Assembly (NCBI GenBank): GCA_000027065.2
Contig: FN543093.2
Location: 1,058,074-1,122,073 of the forward strand
DNA length: 64,000 nt
Reading direction: 5' to 3'
Source of the DNA: Cronobacter turicensis z3032
GTDB lineage: Bacteria > Pseudomonadota > Gammaproteobacteria > Enterobacterales > Enterobacteriaceae
Part shown: positions 1-11,892 of the stretch, piece by piece
Position numbering within the stretch: position 1 is the stretch's first letter
Layout of the letters: each line of letters begins with the position of its first letter
Translations under genes and position numbers: made by a program
Notes under the pieces: generated by a model
The model's input: only the letters and a program-made list of their open reading frames with translations
Told to the model about the DNA's origin: nothing
Databases searched by the model: none

Positions 1-45
1 AAAGCGGCGCGGCCGGTCAATGCCCGTCAGGGAGAGGCAGAATGA
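1..45 (+). CDS. 3' end of an upstream gene, probably a DUF2339-type membrane protein
   Basis: A reading frame is open from the first base and ends in TGA at 43-45. It overlaps the ATG of the next gene as ATGA, the usual sign of a translationally coupled operon. Only 14 codons are visible (ending ARQGEAE), so no domain can be seen. DUF3999 genes such as the next one commonly follow a DUF2339 membrane-protein gene, so that identity is inferred from the neighbour alone. Confidence 0.5.
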   Translation, partial: KAARPVNARQGEAE

Positions 46-1412
46 AACAGTTATGGGTGGCCCTTGTCTGGGCGTTCGCCGCCACGTGCGCGGCCAGTGA
101 CGATACCTCGCGCGCCGAGCGTCCGCAGGATTATGCGCGCGGCGTGGAGCTTGCGGTAGAAGGGCAGTCGCCGTGGTACCGGTTGCCGCTGCCGGAGGCC
201 GTTTATTCGCAGAGCGCCTGGCCGGATCTGCGCGATATCCGCGTGTTTAATGCGCAGGGCGCAAGCCTGCCGTTTGCGCTCGAAATCACCACGCCGCCCG
301 CGCCTGCGCCGCAACGCGCGCCGCTGACGGTCTATAAGCTTGACGCGCAGCCGGTGAAAACCAGCGAAGAAGGGCAGCGCACGGTGCTGCTGACGTCGCC
401 GTCCGGCGTGCAGATCCGCATGGAAAACGCGCCGATTGAGCAACTCAGCGCCAGCTGGCTGATTCCCCTTGACGAGAGCAATCGCGAGCGCGCGCTGACG
501 CAGTTGCAACTGGCGTGGCCGCAACAGGTAAACGGCTGGCAGGCCCGCGTGGATGTGCTCGCCAGCGAGACGCTGCGCGACTGGCAGCCCATCATCGCCG
601 ATGCGCCGCTGATGGATTTAACGTCCGGCGATCGGCGGTTGCTACAGAATACGGTGGATTTCAGTGATGCGCCGTCGCGCTTTGGCGCGAAGTACCTGCT
701 GGTGGTGGTGAAAAACGCCAGCGCGCCGCTCGATTTCACGTCCGCCACCGGCCAGTGGCAGGCGCCGCACCCGCAGTCGCGGCGTATTTCGCTTGCCGCC
801 AGTGGCACTAAAGAGAAATTCGACACCGCTATCTATCACTGGGCGCGTCCGCAGCCGTTCGATGCGCTGACGCTGCGCCCGGCGCTTGAGAACGCCGTCG
901 TACCGGTGGAGATAGACTATCGCAGCGCGGATAACATGGCGTGGCAGCCGCTCGCCCGTACCGTGATTTATCGTCTGCCGGAACGCCCGGCGGTGACGCT
1001 GCCGCTGCACGGCGAGCTGATTTCCGCGCTGCGCGTGCGGGCGATTAATCAGCGCTTTGACGATGCCTTCCCGGAAGTGATCGGCGAGCGCGACGAAAAA
1101 ACGCTGGTGTTTAATGCCCAGGGCAGCGGCCCGTTCCTGCTTGCCTGGGGCAATGGCGCCGCTAAAGCGCAGGCGCTGGCGCTGCAAACGCTGGTGCCGG
1201 ACTCACACGATCCTGAGCTGTTGCCTTACGCGCAGACGGTAAAAGAGGTGACGCTCGGCGGCGACGCGCGGCTGACGGCCAAAGACGCCAGCGCGCAGCG
1301 CAACGCGCTGTATACCTGGATTATCTGGGGCGTGCTGATGGCGGGCGCCGCTGGGCTGCTGCTGCTCGCCTGGCGGCTGTGGCGCGATATTCGCGGTGAG
1401 AAAGCGGCGTAA
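42..1412 (+). CDS. DUF3999 family membrane-anchored protein
   Basis: This 456-residue protein has an N-terminal signal sequence (about residues 1-18), a long probably beta-rich extracytoplasmic part, and one C-terminal transmembrane helix near residues 427-447 followed by a short basic tail (WRLWRDIRGEKAA). The early stretch with YRLPLPEAVY and DLRDIRVFNAQG is typical of DUF3999. The likely topology is a periplasmic domain tethered to the inner membrane. The function is unknown. It is coupled by an ATGA overlap to the preceding gene, and the two probably act together. It abuts acpH tail to tail. It is not part of the E. coli gene order here, where malZ would be expected. Confidence 0.75.
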   Translation: MKQLWVALVWAFAATCAASDDTSRAERPQDYARGVELAVEGQSPWYRLPLPEAVYSQSAWPDLRDIRVFNAQGASLPFALEITTPPAPAPQRAPLTVYKLDAQPVKTSEEGQRTVLLTSPSGVQIRMENAPIEQLSASWLIPLDESNRERALTQLQLAWPQQVNGWQARVDVLASETLRDWQPIIADAPLMDLTSGDRRLLQNTVDFSDAPSRFGAKYLLVVVKNASAPLDFTSATGQWQAPHPQSRRISLAASGTKEKFDTAIYHWARPQPFDALTLRPALENAVVPVEIDYRSADNMAWQPLARTVIYRLPERPAVTLPLHGELISALRVRAINQRFDDAFPEVIGERDEKTLVFNAQGSGPFLLAWGNGAAKAQALALQTLVPDSHDPELLPYAQTVKEVTLGGDARLTAKDASAQRNALYTWIIWGVLMAGAAGLLLLAWRLWRDIRGEKAA

Positions 1413-1994
1413 TCAGAGCGTTTTTTCGCGCGCCATTTCCATCATCCGCGGGTAAAAGCGCCAGAACTGGTGCTCCAGCGCGGCGTAATGGGTGTTGAGA
1501 TCCTCCCAGGAGTCGCGCAGGGCCGCGAGTTTCGGACGGCGGCTCGCCATGCCGTTGAGTACGCGGGCGATATAGTCCATCTCGCGGTAGCGCTCCATCC
1601 AGCGTTCGCGCCAGAGATAGTCATTGAGGTTCACAAAGCGCTCCGGCGCGTCGGGCAGCGTGGGTAAAATCAGCGCATGCGCATGCGCGAGAAACGCCTC
1701 AAGCGGGAGCTCAGGCGAGATTTGCGCCCAGTGGCGCGAGAGAAAGTGATCCCACATGACATCCAGCGTCACCGGCGCTACGCGACGGGTTTCCGGGCGA
1801 AACCACTCGCGCGCCTCGCGCACCTCCGCGAGGTTATCGGTCAGCACATCCACGCGCCGGTGCATGTAAATTCCCGCCACGACATCCGCCGGGTAGAGCC
1901 CGTCCGGTTTGCCGCGCACGAAGTCCGCCATCAGGTTGCCAGGCAGCGAACTTTGCGCCAGATGCGCCAGATGCAGATGGGCAAGAAAATTCAT
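1413..1994 (-). CDS. acpH: acyl carrier protein phosphodiesterase AcpH
   Basis: AcpH removes the 4'-phosphopantetheine group from holo-ACP, giving apo-ACP in the cytoplasm. The 193-residue length matches the E. coli protein (YajB). The conserved N-terminus with [19 protein letters not shown] and the following MHRRVD is present, consistent with the HD-like metal site of the family. It lies divergently next to queA, as in E. coli. The stop codon directly abuts the stop of the DUF3999 gene. Confidence 0.92.
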   Translation of the reverse strand: MNFLAHLHLAHLAQSSLPGNLMADFVRGKPDGLYPADVVAGIYMHRRVDVLTDNLAEVREAREWFRPETRRVAPVTLDVMWDHFLSRHWAQISPELPLEAFLAHAHALILPTLPDAPERFVNLNDYLWRERWMERYREMDYIARVLNGMASRRPKLAALRDSWEDLNTHYAALEHQFWRFYPRMMEMAREKTL

Positions 1995-2095
1995 AACGAT
2001 CCTTTCCTTAAAGAGAGATAAAGCGGCTAATCAGTTGCAGGGAGCGCGCCCCGGCACTAGACTAGCCGCCTGTTTTTTATGTCAGAGTTCCAGCC

Positions 2096-3166
2096 ATGCG
2101 TTTGACCGATTTCTCCTTTGACCTACCCGAATCCCTGATAGCTCACTATCCGCAAGCCCAGCGCAGCGCCTGTCGCCTGCTGTCGCTCGACGGGCCGACG
2201 GGAGATCTCACGCACGGCACTTTCACCGATTTGCTCGATAAGCTCAACCCCGGCGATCTGCTGGTCTTTAACAATACCCGCGTGATCCCGGCGCGCCTCT
2301 TTGGCCGCAAGGCGAGCGGCGGCAAGATTGAAGTGCTGGTGGAGCGTATGCTCGACGACCATCGCGTGCTGGCCCATATCCGCGCCTCTAAAGCGCCGAA
2401 GCCGGGCGCGGAACTTTTGCTGGGCGATGATGAAAGCGTAAACGCCACGATGACCGCGCGCCACGACGCGCTGTTCGAAGTGCAGTTTAACGACGAGCGC
2501 CCGGTGCTGGATATTCTGAACAGCATCGGCCATATGCCGCTGCCGCCTTACATTGAACGCCCGGATGAAGAGGCCGACCGCGAGCTTTATCAGACCGTCT
2601 ACAGCCAGAAACCGGGCGCCGTCGCGGCGCCGACCGCGGGCCTGCACTTTGACGAGCCGCTGCTTGAACGCCTGCGCGCGAAAGGCATTGAGATGGCGTT
2701 TGTGACGCTGCACGTCGGCGCGGGGACATTCCAGCCGGTACGCGTGGAGAGCATCGAAGATCATGTGATGCACTCTGAATACGCCGAAGTGCCGCAGGAG
2801 GTGGTCGACGCGGTGCTGGCGGCAAAAGCGCGCGGCAATAAGGTGGTGGCCGTAGGCACCACCTCGGTGCGATCGCTGGAGAGCGCGGCGCAGGCGGCGC
2901 AAGACGCGCTCATCGCGCCGTTTTTCGGCGACACCCAGATTTTTATCTATCCGGGCTATCAGTACCAGGTGATCGATGCGCTGGTGACCAACTTCCACCT
3001 GCCGGAATCGACGCTCATCATGCTGGTGTCTGCGTTCGCGGGCTATAAGCACACCATGAACGCCTACCGCGAAGCGGTAAAAGCGGAGTATCGCTTTTTT
3101 AGTTACGGCGATGCGATGTACATCACGTACAATCCGCAGGCCATTAACGAGCGTCCGGGCGAATAA
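2096..3166 (+). CDS. queA: S-adenosylmethionine:tRNA ribosyltransferase-isomerase QueA
   Basis: QueA transfers and isomerises the ribosyl moiety of SAM onto 7-aminomethyl-7-deazaguanine in tRNA, giving epoxyqueuosine. The 356-residue protein aligns end to end with E. coli QueA: start [16 protein letters not shown], central [18 protein letters not shown], and C-terminal [18 protein letters not shown]. It starts the queuosine/protein-secretion cluster, with tgt about 110 bases downstream. Confidence 0.97.
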   Translation: MRLTDFSFDLPESLIAHYPQAQRSACRLLSLDGPTGDLTHGTFTDLLDKLNPGDLLVFNNTRVIPARLFGRKASGGKIEVLVERMLDDHRVLAHIRASKAPKPGAELLLGDDESVNATMTARHDALFEVQFNDERPVLDILNSIGHMPLPPYIERPDEEADRELYQTVYSQKPGAVAAPTAGLHFDEPLLERLRAKGIEMAFVTLHVGAGTFQPVRVESIEDHVMHSEYAEVPQEVVDAVLAAKARGNKVVAVGTTSVRSLESAAQAAQDALIAPFFGDTQIFIYPGYQYQVIDALVTNFHLPESTLIMLVSAFAGYKHTMNAYREAVKAEYRFFSYGDAMYITYNPQAINERPGE

Positions 3167-3198
3167 CCGGTCGCTTGTCGCTCTTTTCTCTCTCTTTA

Positions 3199-3234
3199 AC
3201 CGGAGAGGGCCGGGGTAAGGGGCGCCCTTACCCT
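3199..3234. repeat. intergenic inverted repeat (BIME/ERIC-like) between queA and tgt
   Basis: GGGTAAGGG at 3213-3221 and CCCTTACCC at 3225-3233 form a perfect 9-bp inverted repeat with a 3-base loop. The preceding GAGAGGGCCGGGG resembles the short GC-rich palindromic elements scattered between enterobacterial genes. It lacks a U-run, so it is not a clear terminator. It could stabilise the queA mRNA end or be a relic of a dispersed repeat. Confidence 0.5.
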
Positions 3235-3244
3235 GTAACAGTAA

Positions 3245-4405
<1,161 letters not shown>

Positions 4406-4426
4406 TTTAATAATGAGGGAATTTGA

Positions 4427-4759
4427 ATGAGCTTTTTTATTTCTGACGCGGTAGCCGCTGGCGGTGCGCCGGCGCAGGGCAGCCCGATGTCTCTGATCCT
4501 GATGCTGGTCGTGTTCGGTCTGATTTTCTATTTCATGATCCTGCGTCCGCAGCAGAAGCGCACCAAAGAACATAAAAACCTGATGAGCTCCATCGCCAAA
4601 GGCGATGAAGTGCTCACCAACGGTGGTCTGGTGGGTCGCGTGACCAAAGTAGCGGAAAACGGCTACATTGCTATCGCCCTGAACGACACCACCGAAGTGG
4701 TTATCAAGCGTGACTTCGTCGCAGCCGTCCTGCCGAAAGGCACCATGAAGGCGCTGTAA
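4427..4759 (+). CDS. yajC: Sec translocase accessory subunit YajC
   Basis: YajC is a small inner-membrane protein that associates with SecDF and SecYEG. The 110 residues include one transmembrane segment near residues 19-39 (LILMLVVFGLIFYFMIL) followed by the conserved RPQQKRTKEHKNL basic stretch and a small soluble domain with EVLTNGGLVG. It stands 21 bases after tgt and 27 before secD, so a shared transcript is likely. Confidence 0.95.
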   Translation: MSFFISDAVAAGGAPAQGSPMSLILMLVVFGLIFYFMILRPQQKRTKEHKNLMSSIAKGDEVLTNGGLVGRVTKVAENGYIAIALNDTTEVVIKRDFVAAVLPKGTMKAL

Positions 4760-4786
4760 TCCATTGTTTTCCCAAAGGGAACTGCC

Positions 4787-6634
4787 GTGTTAAACCGTTA
4801 TCCTTTGTGGAAGTACCTCATGCTGGTCGCCGTCCTTATCGTCGGCCTGCTTTATGCACTTCCCAACCTGTATGGTGAGGATCCGGCTGTTCAAATCACT
4901 GGCGCGCGCGGCGTCGCCGCCAGTGAGCAAACGCTGATCCAGGTCCAGAATACGTTACAAAAAGAAAAAATTTCCGCGAAATCTGTGGCTCTGGAAGAGG
5001 GCGCTATCCTTGCGCGCTTTGACTCCACCGATACTCAGCTGCGCGCTCGTGAAGCGCTGATGAGCACGATGGGCGATCAATTCGTCGTCGCGCTTAACCT
5101 CGCGCCTGCCACCCCACGCTGGCTTACTGCTATTTCTGCCGAACCGATGAAGCTGGGTCTTGACCTGCGCGGCGGTGTTCACTTCCTGATGGAAGTCGAT
5201 ATGGACACGGCGCTCAGCAAGCTCCAGGAACAGAATATGGACAGCCTGCGCAGCGATCTGCGCGAAAAAGGGCTGAGCTGGACGAACGTGCGTAAAGCCG
5301 ATAACTACGGCGTGACGATTCAGTTCCGTGACAGCGATATCCGCGACGCGGCGGCCTCTTATCTGACGGCTCGCCATCGCGACATGGTTGTCTCAAGCGA
5401 GGGCGACAACAGCCTGCGCGCGGTGATGTCTGATGAGCGTCTGCGCGAAGCGCGTGAATATGCCGTTCAGCAGAACATCAACATCCTGCGTAACCGTGTT
5501 AACCAGCTGGGCGTTGCCGAGCCGCTGGTGCAGCGTCAGGGCGCTGACCGCATTGTGGTCGAATTGCCGGGTATTCAGGATACGGCGCGCGCTAAAGAGA
5601 TTCTGGGCGCGACCGCGACGCTGGAATTCCGTCTGGTCAACAGCAATGTCGATCGCACCGCTGCCGCCGCCGGGCGTATTCCTGGCGACTCTGAAGTGAA
5701 GATGACCCGTGAAGGCCAGCCTGTCGTGCTGTACAAACGCGTGATCCTGACCGGCGACCATATTACCGATTCCACCTCCGGCGTTGACCAGTACAACATG
5801 CCGCAGGTGAATATTTCGCTCGATAGCTCGGGCGGCAATATCATGTCCAACTTCACCAAAGACAACATCCATAAACCGATGGCGACGCTCTTTGTGGAAT
5901 ATAAGGACAGCGGTAAGAAAGACGCTAACGGCCGCAGCATCCTGATGAAACAGGAAGAAGTGATCAACGTCGCGACCATTCAGGCGCGCCTCGGTCAGAA
6001 CTTCGTGATTACCGGCATCGACAACCCGAACGAAGCGCGTCAGCTTTCGCTGCTGCTGCGTGCGGGCGCGCTGATTGCGCCGATTCAGATTGTGGAAGAA
6101 CGCACGATCGGTCCGACGCTGGGTATGCAGAACATCACTCAGGGTCTGGAAGCGTGTCTGGCGGGCCTCGCGGTCTCCATTCTGTTCATGATCCTGTTCT
6201 ATAAGAAGTTCGGTCTTATCGCCACCACGGCGCTGCTGGCGAACCTGGTGCTGATTGTGGGCATCATGTCGCTCCTGCCGGGCGCGACGCTCACCATGCC
6301 GGGTATCGCGGGGATTGTGTTAACCCTTGCGGTCGCGGTGGATGCGAACGTGCTGATAAACGAGCGTATTAAAGAAGAGCTCAGCAACGGCCGTTCGGTG
6401 CAGCAGGCGATTGATGAAGGTTATCGTGGGGCGTTCAGCTCGATTTTCGATGCCAACGTCACGACGCTGATTAAGGTCATCATCCTGTACGCAGTGGGGA
6501 CCGGCGCCATTAAAGGGTTTGCTATCACGACCGGTATCGGCGTGGCGACCTCCATGTTCACCGCTATTGTCGGTACCCGTGCCATTGTAAACCTGTTGTA
6601 CGGCGGCAAACGCATCAACAAGCTGTCTATCTGA
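4787..6634 (+). CDS. secD: protein translocase subunit SecD
   Basis: SecD works with SecF to use the proton-motive force to pull exported proteins through SecYEG into the periplasm. The 615-residue length is that of E. coli SecD. It has an N-terminal membrane helix (about 9-27), a large periplasmic domain carrying the [15 protein letters not shown] motif, and five C-terminal membrane helices from about residue 450 onward with [15 protein letters not shown] in the transmembrane core. Translation starts at a GTG preceded by AAAGGGA. It is followed by secF after 10 bases. Confidence 0.97.
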   Translation: MLNRYPLWKYLMLVAVLIVGLLYALPNLYGEDPAVQITGARGVAASEQTLIQVQNTLQKEKISAKSVALEEGAILARFDSTDTQLRAREALMSTMGDQFVVALNLAPATPRWLTAISAEPMKLGLDLRGGVHFLMEVDMDTALSKLQEQNMDSLRSDLREKGLSWTNVRKADNYGVTIQFRDSDIRDAAASYLTARHRDMVVSSEGDNSLRAVMSDERLREAREYAVQQNINILRNRVNQLGVAEPLVQRQGADRIVVELPGIQDTARAKEILGATATLEFRLVNSNVDRTAAAAGRIPGDSEVKMTREGQPVVLYKRVILTGDHITDSTSGVDQYNMPQVNISLDSSGGNIMSNFTKDNIHKPMATLFVEYKDSGKKDANGRSILMKQEEVINVATIQARLGQNFVITGIDNPNEARQLSLLLRAGALIAPIQIVEERTIGPTLGMQNITQGLEACLAGLAVSILFMILFYKKFGLIATTALLANLVLIVGIMSLLPGATLTMPGIAGIVLTLAVAVDANVLINERIKEELSNGRSVQQAIDEGYRGAFSSIFDANVTTLIKVIILYAVGTGAIKGFAITTGIGVATSMFTAIVGTRAIVNLLYGGKRINKLSI

Positions 6635-6644
6635 GGAGTGCGTT

Positions 6645-7616
6645 GTGGCACAGGAATATACTGTTGAACAATTAAACCACGGCCGCAAAGTCTATGACTT
6701 TATGCGCTGGGACTACTGGGCCTTCGCCATTTCGGGCCTGCTGCTTGTCGCCTCTATCGTGGTGATGGGCGTGCGCGGGTTTAACTGGGGTCTCGATTTT
6801 ACCGGCGGTACGGTTATCGAGATTGGCCTGGAAAAACCGGCGGATCTGGATTTGATGCGCGAGTCGCTGGAAAAGGCGGGTTTTGAAGAGCCGCTGCTGC
6901 AGAACTTCGGCAGCAGCCGCGACATCATGGTGCGTATGCCGCCTGCGCAGGGTGAAACCGGCGGTCAGGCGCTCGGCACCAAAGTGTTGACGGTGATTAA
7001 CGAAGCCACCGGCCAGAACGCGGCGGTGAAACGTATCGAGTTCGTGGGGCCGAGCGTGGGGGCCGATCTCGCCCAGGCGGGCGCGATGGCGCTGCTGGTC
7101 GCGCTGCTTTCCATTCTGGTTTACGTTGGGTTCCGCTTTGAGTGGCGCCTGGCGGCCGGTGTGGTTATCGCGCTGGCGCACGACGTGATCATTACCATGG
7201 GCGTGCTGTCGCTGTTCCGGATCGAAATTGACCTGACCATCATCGCCTCGCTGATGTCGGTTATCGGTTACTCGCTGAACGACAGCATCGTGGTTTCCGA
7301 CCGTATTCGTGAGAACTTCCGCAAGATCCGCCGCGGCACGCCTTACGAAATCTTTAACGTGTCGCTGACCCAGACGCTGAAAAGGACCTTGATCACTTCC
7401 GGTACGACGCTTGTCGTGATCCTGATGCTTTACCTGTTTGGCGGCGCGATGCTGCAGGGCTTCTCGCTGACTATGCTTATCGGTGTCTCTATCGGTACGG
7501 CGTCGTCGATTTATGTCGCTTCCGCCCTGGCGCTGAAGCTTGGCATGAAGCGTGAACACCTGCTGCAACAGAAGGTGGAAAAAGAGGGCGCAGACCAACC
7601 ATCCCTCCTGCCGTAA
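6645..7616 (+). CDS. secF: protein translocase subunit SecF
   Basis: SecF is the partner of SecD in the proton-driven export motor. The 323-residue protein has one N-terminal membrane helix (about 22-42), the [13 protein letters not shown] periplasmic motif, and five C-terminal helices with [20 protein letters not shown], the counterpart of the SecD core motif. It begins with GTG after GAGGAG, ten bases beyond secD, and is followed by a strong terminator. The yajD gene found next in E. coli is absent here. Confidence 0.97.
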   Translation: MAQEYTVEQLNHGRKVYDFMRWDYWAFAISGLLLVASIVVMGVRGFNWGLDFTGGTVIEIGLEKPADLDLMRESLEKAGFEEPLLQNFGSSRDIMVRMPPAQGETGGQALGTKVLTVINEATGQNAAVKRIEFVGPSVGADLAQAGAMALLVALLSILVYVGFRFEWRLAAGVVIALAHDVIITMGVLSLFRIEIDLTIIASLMSVIGYSLNDSIVVSDRIRENFRKIRRGTPYEIFNVSLTQTLKRTLITSGTTLVVILMLYLFGGAMLQGFSLTMLIGVSIGTASSIYVASALALKLGMKREHLLQQKVEKEGADQPSLLP

Positions 7617-7642
7617 TCACGCAGCAGCGTTATACGTCAATA

Positions 7643-7672
7643 AAACCGCAGGTTAAGCCTGCGGTTTTTTTT
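7643..7672 (+). terminator. rho-independent terminator of yajC-secDF
   Basis: AACCGCAGG and CCTGCGGTT form a stem with a TTAAG loop, followed by a run of eight T. It lies 27 bases after the secF stop. Confidence 0.9.
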
Positions 7673-7763
7673 CGCCTCGATAGGGGATAAGCGAGAGGGC
7701 AGAAGAGGCGGTGTGCGTACACCTGTGGCGGCTAACAGCAGGACGCGATAATCAACGCTCATA

Positions 7764-7791
7764 AAAAAAGCCAGCAGAAGCTGGCTTTTTC
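7764..7791. terminator. terminator of tsx, likely bidirectional
   Basis: AAGCCAGC, loop AGAA and GCTGGCTT form a symmetric stem flanked by A-runs on the left and T-runs on the right. It would end tsx transcription from the right and back up the secF terminator from the left. Confidence 0.85.
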
Positions 7792-7812
7792 ACAGGTTCA
7801 CCGGGATACGGC

Positions 7813-8691
7813 TTAGAAGTTATAACCTACTACAAGGTAGCCACCCCAGCCGGTAGAGCGGGTGTTGTAGTTGGTAAACGCCAGTTCAGCATCATCGTTC
7901 CACTGACCGCCGTGGTGCCAGTAACGCGCGACCACGGAGTAGTGCCAGTGATCGTAGTTCAGCGCCAGGATATGGCTGGAAGCGATGGAGTCGTTAGTGC
8001 GCGCTTTCACGCCATTAAGCGCATAACCGCCTTTATCGCCGAGGTCTGAGCCCCAGTCAAAGTTGGTGAAGCCGATATAACTCAGGTTGCCGCCCCACAG
8101 CTGGGTGATCGGCACGAAGTATTTTACTTTGAAGCGGTAGCCGTCCCACTCGTTCTGGTTCTGCGCGCCATAGTTTTGCCACTGGTATTTGGCATAAACG
8201 TTCATGGAGAGGCTCATCGGCAGGCCGGTGTCGATATCAGTACCAAGACCCATATACCAGGTGCTCTGGCGACCCGAGGAATTGCGGCCCATATCGTAGA
8301 TATAGTTATTTGCGAAATACCACTCTTTGAACGGGCCGAACGCCAGGCTGGTGCCGGTCAGCTTGTCGATAGAGAAACGCGGTTCGATTTCCACAAACAG
8401 CGGAGAGCCGTGGTTCCAGATCCCTTTAGCATCGGTGTTGCCGCCGAAGAAGACCGGGGCGTCCGCGTAGCCATAGAAATCAAACCAGTCTTTTTTCGCG
8501 AAAGCTTCATATTCCAGATAGGTATCGTTACGGATGGTTGGTCCGAAGCGGGTATGGTAGCTGCCCACCACGTTTACGCTCTGGTGCCACCAGTCGGAAA
8601 CGAATTCACTGTTGCTGGTTTCTGCCGCGCCGGCAGTAAAAGAGGTGGAGAGCGCCAGGGCTGCACCGGCAGCTAAAACAATTTTTTTCAT
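7813..8691 (-). CDS. tsx: nucleoside-specific outer-membrane channel Tsx
   Basis: Tsx is a 12-strand outer-membrane beta-barrel that admits nucleosides and deoxynucleosides. The start at 8691 gives a 292-residue protein with a clean signal peptide, [15 protein letters not shown] through AGAA, matching known Tsx. A longer frame upstream adds 27 residues with no signal-peptide logic. The mature part holds [20 protein letters not shown] and ends with aromatic VVGYNF, the usual C-terminal signature for barrel assembly. The upstream region carries motifs suggesting CytR/CRP control. Confidence 0.96.
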   Translation of the reverse strand: MKKIVLAAGAALALSTSFTAGAAETSNSEFVSDWWHQSVNVVGSYHTRFGPTIRNDTYLEYEAFAKKDWFDFYGYADAPVFFGGNTDAKGIWNHGSPLFVEIEPRFSIDKLTGTSLAFGPFKEWYFANNYIYDMGRNSSGRQSTWYMGLGTDIDTGLPMSLSMNVYAKYQWQNYGAQNQNEWDGYRFKVKYFVPITQLWGGNLSYIGFTNFDWGSDLGDKGGYALNGVKARTNDSIASSHILALNYDHWHYSVVARYWHHGGQWNDDAELAFTNYNTRSTGWGGYLVVGYNF

Positions 8692-9030
8692 AATAGAGCC
8701 ACTGTTTTCAGGAAATCCCCATTTCTGGGTGGAGTAACGCTTTCGCGCAAGGCGGTTTAACCGCCACCGCATAAATTGTGCTGCCTATTATAAGTATCCA
8801 GCCTCACAAAAATATGTGGCGTTTCACATTCTTGTCATGTGCGTAATCGATTGCGTTCACGTTTGCGTACATCGGAACGCGGATTCTAGCGGCATAAGGG
8901 AACTAAGCCAATGCCTGGCGCGCCCTTTTTACAGAGCAATTACGAAGGAGCGAGAAATTCAGGTCGCTAAAAAAGCAAGAACAGGGCGCGGCGCGAATGT
9001 AACAAACTCCGCGCCGCTGGTGTGAGGGAC
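8692..9030 (-). promoter_or_regulatory. tsx upstream region with candidate promoter and CytR/CRP-type sites
   Basis: This 339-base gap holds no gene. Read toward tsx, TATAAT lies at 8792-8787. Upstream of it is TGTGAAACGCCACA (8828-8815), a shortened CRP-like dyad. Further up is an ACGCAAACGTGAACGC stretch followed by an ATCGATTACGC element (about 8869-8843), which resembles the CytR/PurR-type half-sites of nucleoside-uptake genes. CytR and CRP control of tsx is known in E. coli; the sites here are by similarity only. The rest next to yajI shows only a weak GC-rich inverted repeat. Confidence 0.5.
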
Positions 9031-9591
9031 TCAGGGTGCGACGACGGCATCGCCCGCGATAAGCGGCTGGATATCGTGCACGCGGATAAAGCCCAGCTGT
9101 TCTGGCGTGATGCCGGTAAGCGTCAGAGGAATAGAAACATCGCTCGGCGCCAGCGTGCTGGCAGGCGCGCTGAACGGCTGATTCTGCACATTCACTTCCT
9201 GATAGTTTTCCGTCGTGCCCTGTAACTGGCCCCACTCGACAGTGCCGGTAAAGGCGGGCAGCGGCTCGTTGGATTCGCTCTGAATAAACAGCGTCGCCTG
9301 GGTGCCGTTCGCGCCCGCCGTGACGTTGCGCAGCGACATCTTCAGCATACCGACCTGGCTGCTTAAGCGGGCAGGCGTGTTCGAGCCCGGCAGCAGATAA
9401 ACACCGCTTTTCGATTTCACATTCAGCGCGTTCTGCTGCGTAATTTTGACGGTCTCCTGCTTCAGCTTCGTCATCTCATGATTGAGCGTGCTGACATTCT
9501 GATGCATCTGACGCACTTCGCTTTGCGGGGCGCACGCGCTTAAAGCCAGCGCGCTGGCGACGATTGACCATTTCAGATAACGTGTTGTCAT
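9031..9591 (-). CDS. yajI: YajI lipoprotein (DUF3251)
   Basis: This 186-residue protein starts MTTRYLKWSIVASALALSAC, an N-terminal lipoprotein signal whose lipobox LSAC places the lipidated Cys at residue 20. A short coiled-coil-like segment (EVRQMHQNVSTLNHEMTKL) follows, then a DUF3251 domain rich in beta structure. The start at 9591 is preferred over an upstream ATG at 9654 because it exposes the lipoprotein signal and has AGGA about ten bases before. The residue after Cys is Ala, which predicts outer-membrane sorting. The function is unknown. Confidence 0.88.
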   Translation of the reverse strand: MTTRYLKWSIVASALALSACAPQSEVRQMHQNVSTLNHEMTKLKQETVKITQQNALNVKSKSGVYLLPGSNTPARLSSQVGMLKMSLRNVTAGANGTQATLFIQSESNEPLPAFTGTVEWGQLQGTTENYQEVNVQNQPFSAPASTLAPSDVSIPLTLTGITPEQLGFIRVHDIQPLIAGDAVVAP

Positions 9592-9724
9592 TATTCGCTT
9601 TTCCTGAAAAAGTGGCGGTGTATTCATGGTAGAGCGTAACGGCGCGTCCGGCATAGCGCCTTTGTCTCAAAAAGGTTGCGTCTTTGTAGTCCCGCCAGTT
9701 CAGGGTAAACTGTTGTTCAGTTAA

Positions 9725-10195
<471 letters not shown>

Positions 10196-10198
10196 CTG

Positions 10199-11302
10199 AT
10201 GTCTGACGAATTTTACATGGCGCGCGCGCTTAAGCTCGCGAGCCAGGGACGCTTTACCACGCATCCGAACCCGCGGGTAGGCTGTGTGATTGTCAACGAT
10301 GGCGTTATCGTCGGCGAAGGCTTTCACCTGCGCGCCGGCGAGCCGCATGCCGAAGTCCATGCGTTGCGTATGGCGGGCGATAAGGCGCGCGGCGCGACCG
10401 CTTATGTCACGCTTGAGCCCTGCAGCCACCACGGGCGCACGCCGCCGTGCTGCGATGCGCTGATTAACGCCGGTGTCGCGCGCGTCGTCGCGGCGATGCA
10501 GGATCCGAATCCGCAAGTCGCGGGCCGCGGTCTGTACCGCCTTCAGCAGGCGGGTGTCGAGGTCAGCCACGGCCTGATGATGAGCGAGGCCGAAGCGCTC
10601 AATAAAGGCTTTCTCAAGCGTATGCGCACCGGTTTCCCGTTTATTCAGCTCAAGCTTGGCGCGTCTCTTGACGGGCGTACGGCGATGGCGAGCGGCGAAA
10701 GCCAGTGGATAACCTCCCCGCAGGCCCGGCGCGACGTGCAGCGTCTGCGCGCGGAAAGCCATGCTATCCTCACTACCAGCGCCACGGTGCTGGCCGATGA
10801 TCCATCGATGACGGTGCGCTGGGACGAACTCGGCGAAGCGACACAGGCGGTTTACCCTCGTGAAAATCTGCGCCAGCCGCTGCGGATCGTGCTCGATCGC
10901 CAGAATCAGGTGACGCCTGCACACAAGATTGTCAACCAGCCCGGCGAAACCTGGCTTGCCCGCGCCTGCCCGGATGACGCCGTCTGGCCCGAAGGCGTGG
11001 AACAACTGCCGACGCCCGTGCACAACGGCAAGCTCGATTTAGTGTTGCTGATGATGCAGCTTGGCAAACGCCAGGTGAATAGCCTGTGGGTGGAGGCGGG
11101 GCCGCAGCTCGCCGGCGCGCTGCTCCAGGCAGGGCTGGTAGATGAACTGATCGTTTATATGGCGCCGAAGCTGCTCGGCAGCGAGGCCCGCGGGCTTTTC
11201 GCGCTGCCAGGACTTGAGCGGCTCGCCGATGCGCCGCGTCTGGAATTTCGCGATGCCGTTCAGGTCGGCCCCGATTTGCGCCTGCGCCTGACGCTCGCCT
11301 GA
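10199..11302 (+). CDS. ribD: bifunctional riboflavin deaminase/reductase RibD
   Basis: RibD carries out two consecutive steps of riboflavin synthesis: deamination of the pyrimidine from GTP and NADPH reduction of the ribose side chain. The N-terminal deaminase has His50-Ala-Glu52 and zinc cysteines 75 and 84 (LEPCSHHGRTPPCC). The C-terminal reductase begins near residue 147 (FIQLKLGASLDGRTA). It has 367 residues, full length. The last codons contain an 11-bp direct repeat that continues past the stop. Confidence 0.96.
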   Translation: MSDEFYMARALKLASQGRFTTHPNPRVGCVIVNDGVIVGEGFHLRAGEPHAEVHALRMAGDKARGATAYVTLEPCSHHGRTPPCCDALINAGVARVVAAMQDPNPQVAGRGLYRLQQAGVEVSHGLMMSEAEALNKGFLKRMRTGFPFIQLKLGASLDGRTAMASGESQWITSPQARRDVQRLRAESHAILTTSATVLADDPSMTVRWDELGEATQAVYPRENLRQPLRIVLDRQNQVTPAHKIVNQPGETWLARACPDDAVWPEGVEQLPTPVHNGKLDLVLLMMQLGKRQVNSLWVEAGPQLAGALLQAGLVDELIVYMAPKLLGSEARGLFALPGLERLADAPRLEFRDAVQVGPDLRLRLTLA

Positions 11303-11400
11303 CGCTCGCCTGACGGCGGGACGTAAAACGTAAGCAGTGCGCGAAAGAGTATGATAAAATCCGCCCCCCTGCGGGGGCTACATAACCCTAAGGTAAGAGT

Positions 11401-11871
11401 ATGAACATTATTGAAGCTACCGTTGCTGCCCCGGACGCTCGCGTCGCCATCGCCATTGCGCGTTTCAACAACTTCATCAACGACAGTCTGCTGGAAGGCG
11501 CGATCGACGCCCTGAAACGCATTGGTCAGGTAAAAGATGAAAATATCACCGTCGTGTGGGTGCCGGGCGCTTACGAGCTGCCGCTGGCGGCTCAGGCGCT
11601 GGCGAAAACCGCAAAATATGACGCGGTGATTGCGCTCGGTACGGTGATTCGCGGCGGCACCGCGCATTTCGAATACGTTGCCGGCGGCGCCAGCAACGGT
11701 CTGGCCCACGTGGCGCAGCAGAGCGAAATCCCGGTAGCTTTTGGCGTACTCACCACTGAAAGTATTGAACAAGCCATCGAACGCGCTGGCACTAAAGCCG
11801 GGAACAAGGGCGCCGAAGCGGCGCTGACCGCGCTTGAAATGATTAACGTCCTGAAGGCTATCCAGGCCTGA
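11401..11871 (+). CDS. ribH: 6,7-dimethyl-8-ribityllumazine synthase
   Basis: Lumazine synthase condenses the RibD product with dihydroxybutanone phosphate in the penultimate step of riboflavin synthesis. The 156-residue length, the [14 protein letters not shown] motif and [15 protein letters not shown], with His89 as the likely acid/base, identify it. E. coli calls this gene ribE. It sits about 100 bases after ribD and 21 before nusB; AAGGTAAGAGT precedes the ATG. Confidence 0.97.
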   Translation: MNIIEATVAAPDARVAIAIARFNNFINDSLLEGAIDALKRIGQVKDENITVVWVPGAYELPLAAQALAKTAKYDAVIALGTVIRGGTAHFEYVAGGASNGLAHVAQQSEIPVAFGVLTTESIEQAIERAGTKAGNKGAEAALTALEMINVLKAIQA

Positions 11872-11892
11872 TTTTTTTGTAAGGGGAATTCC

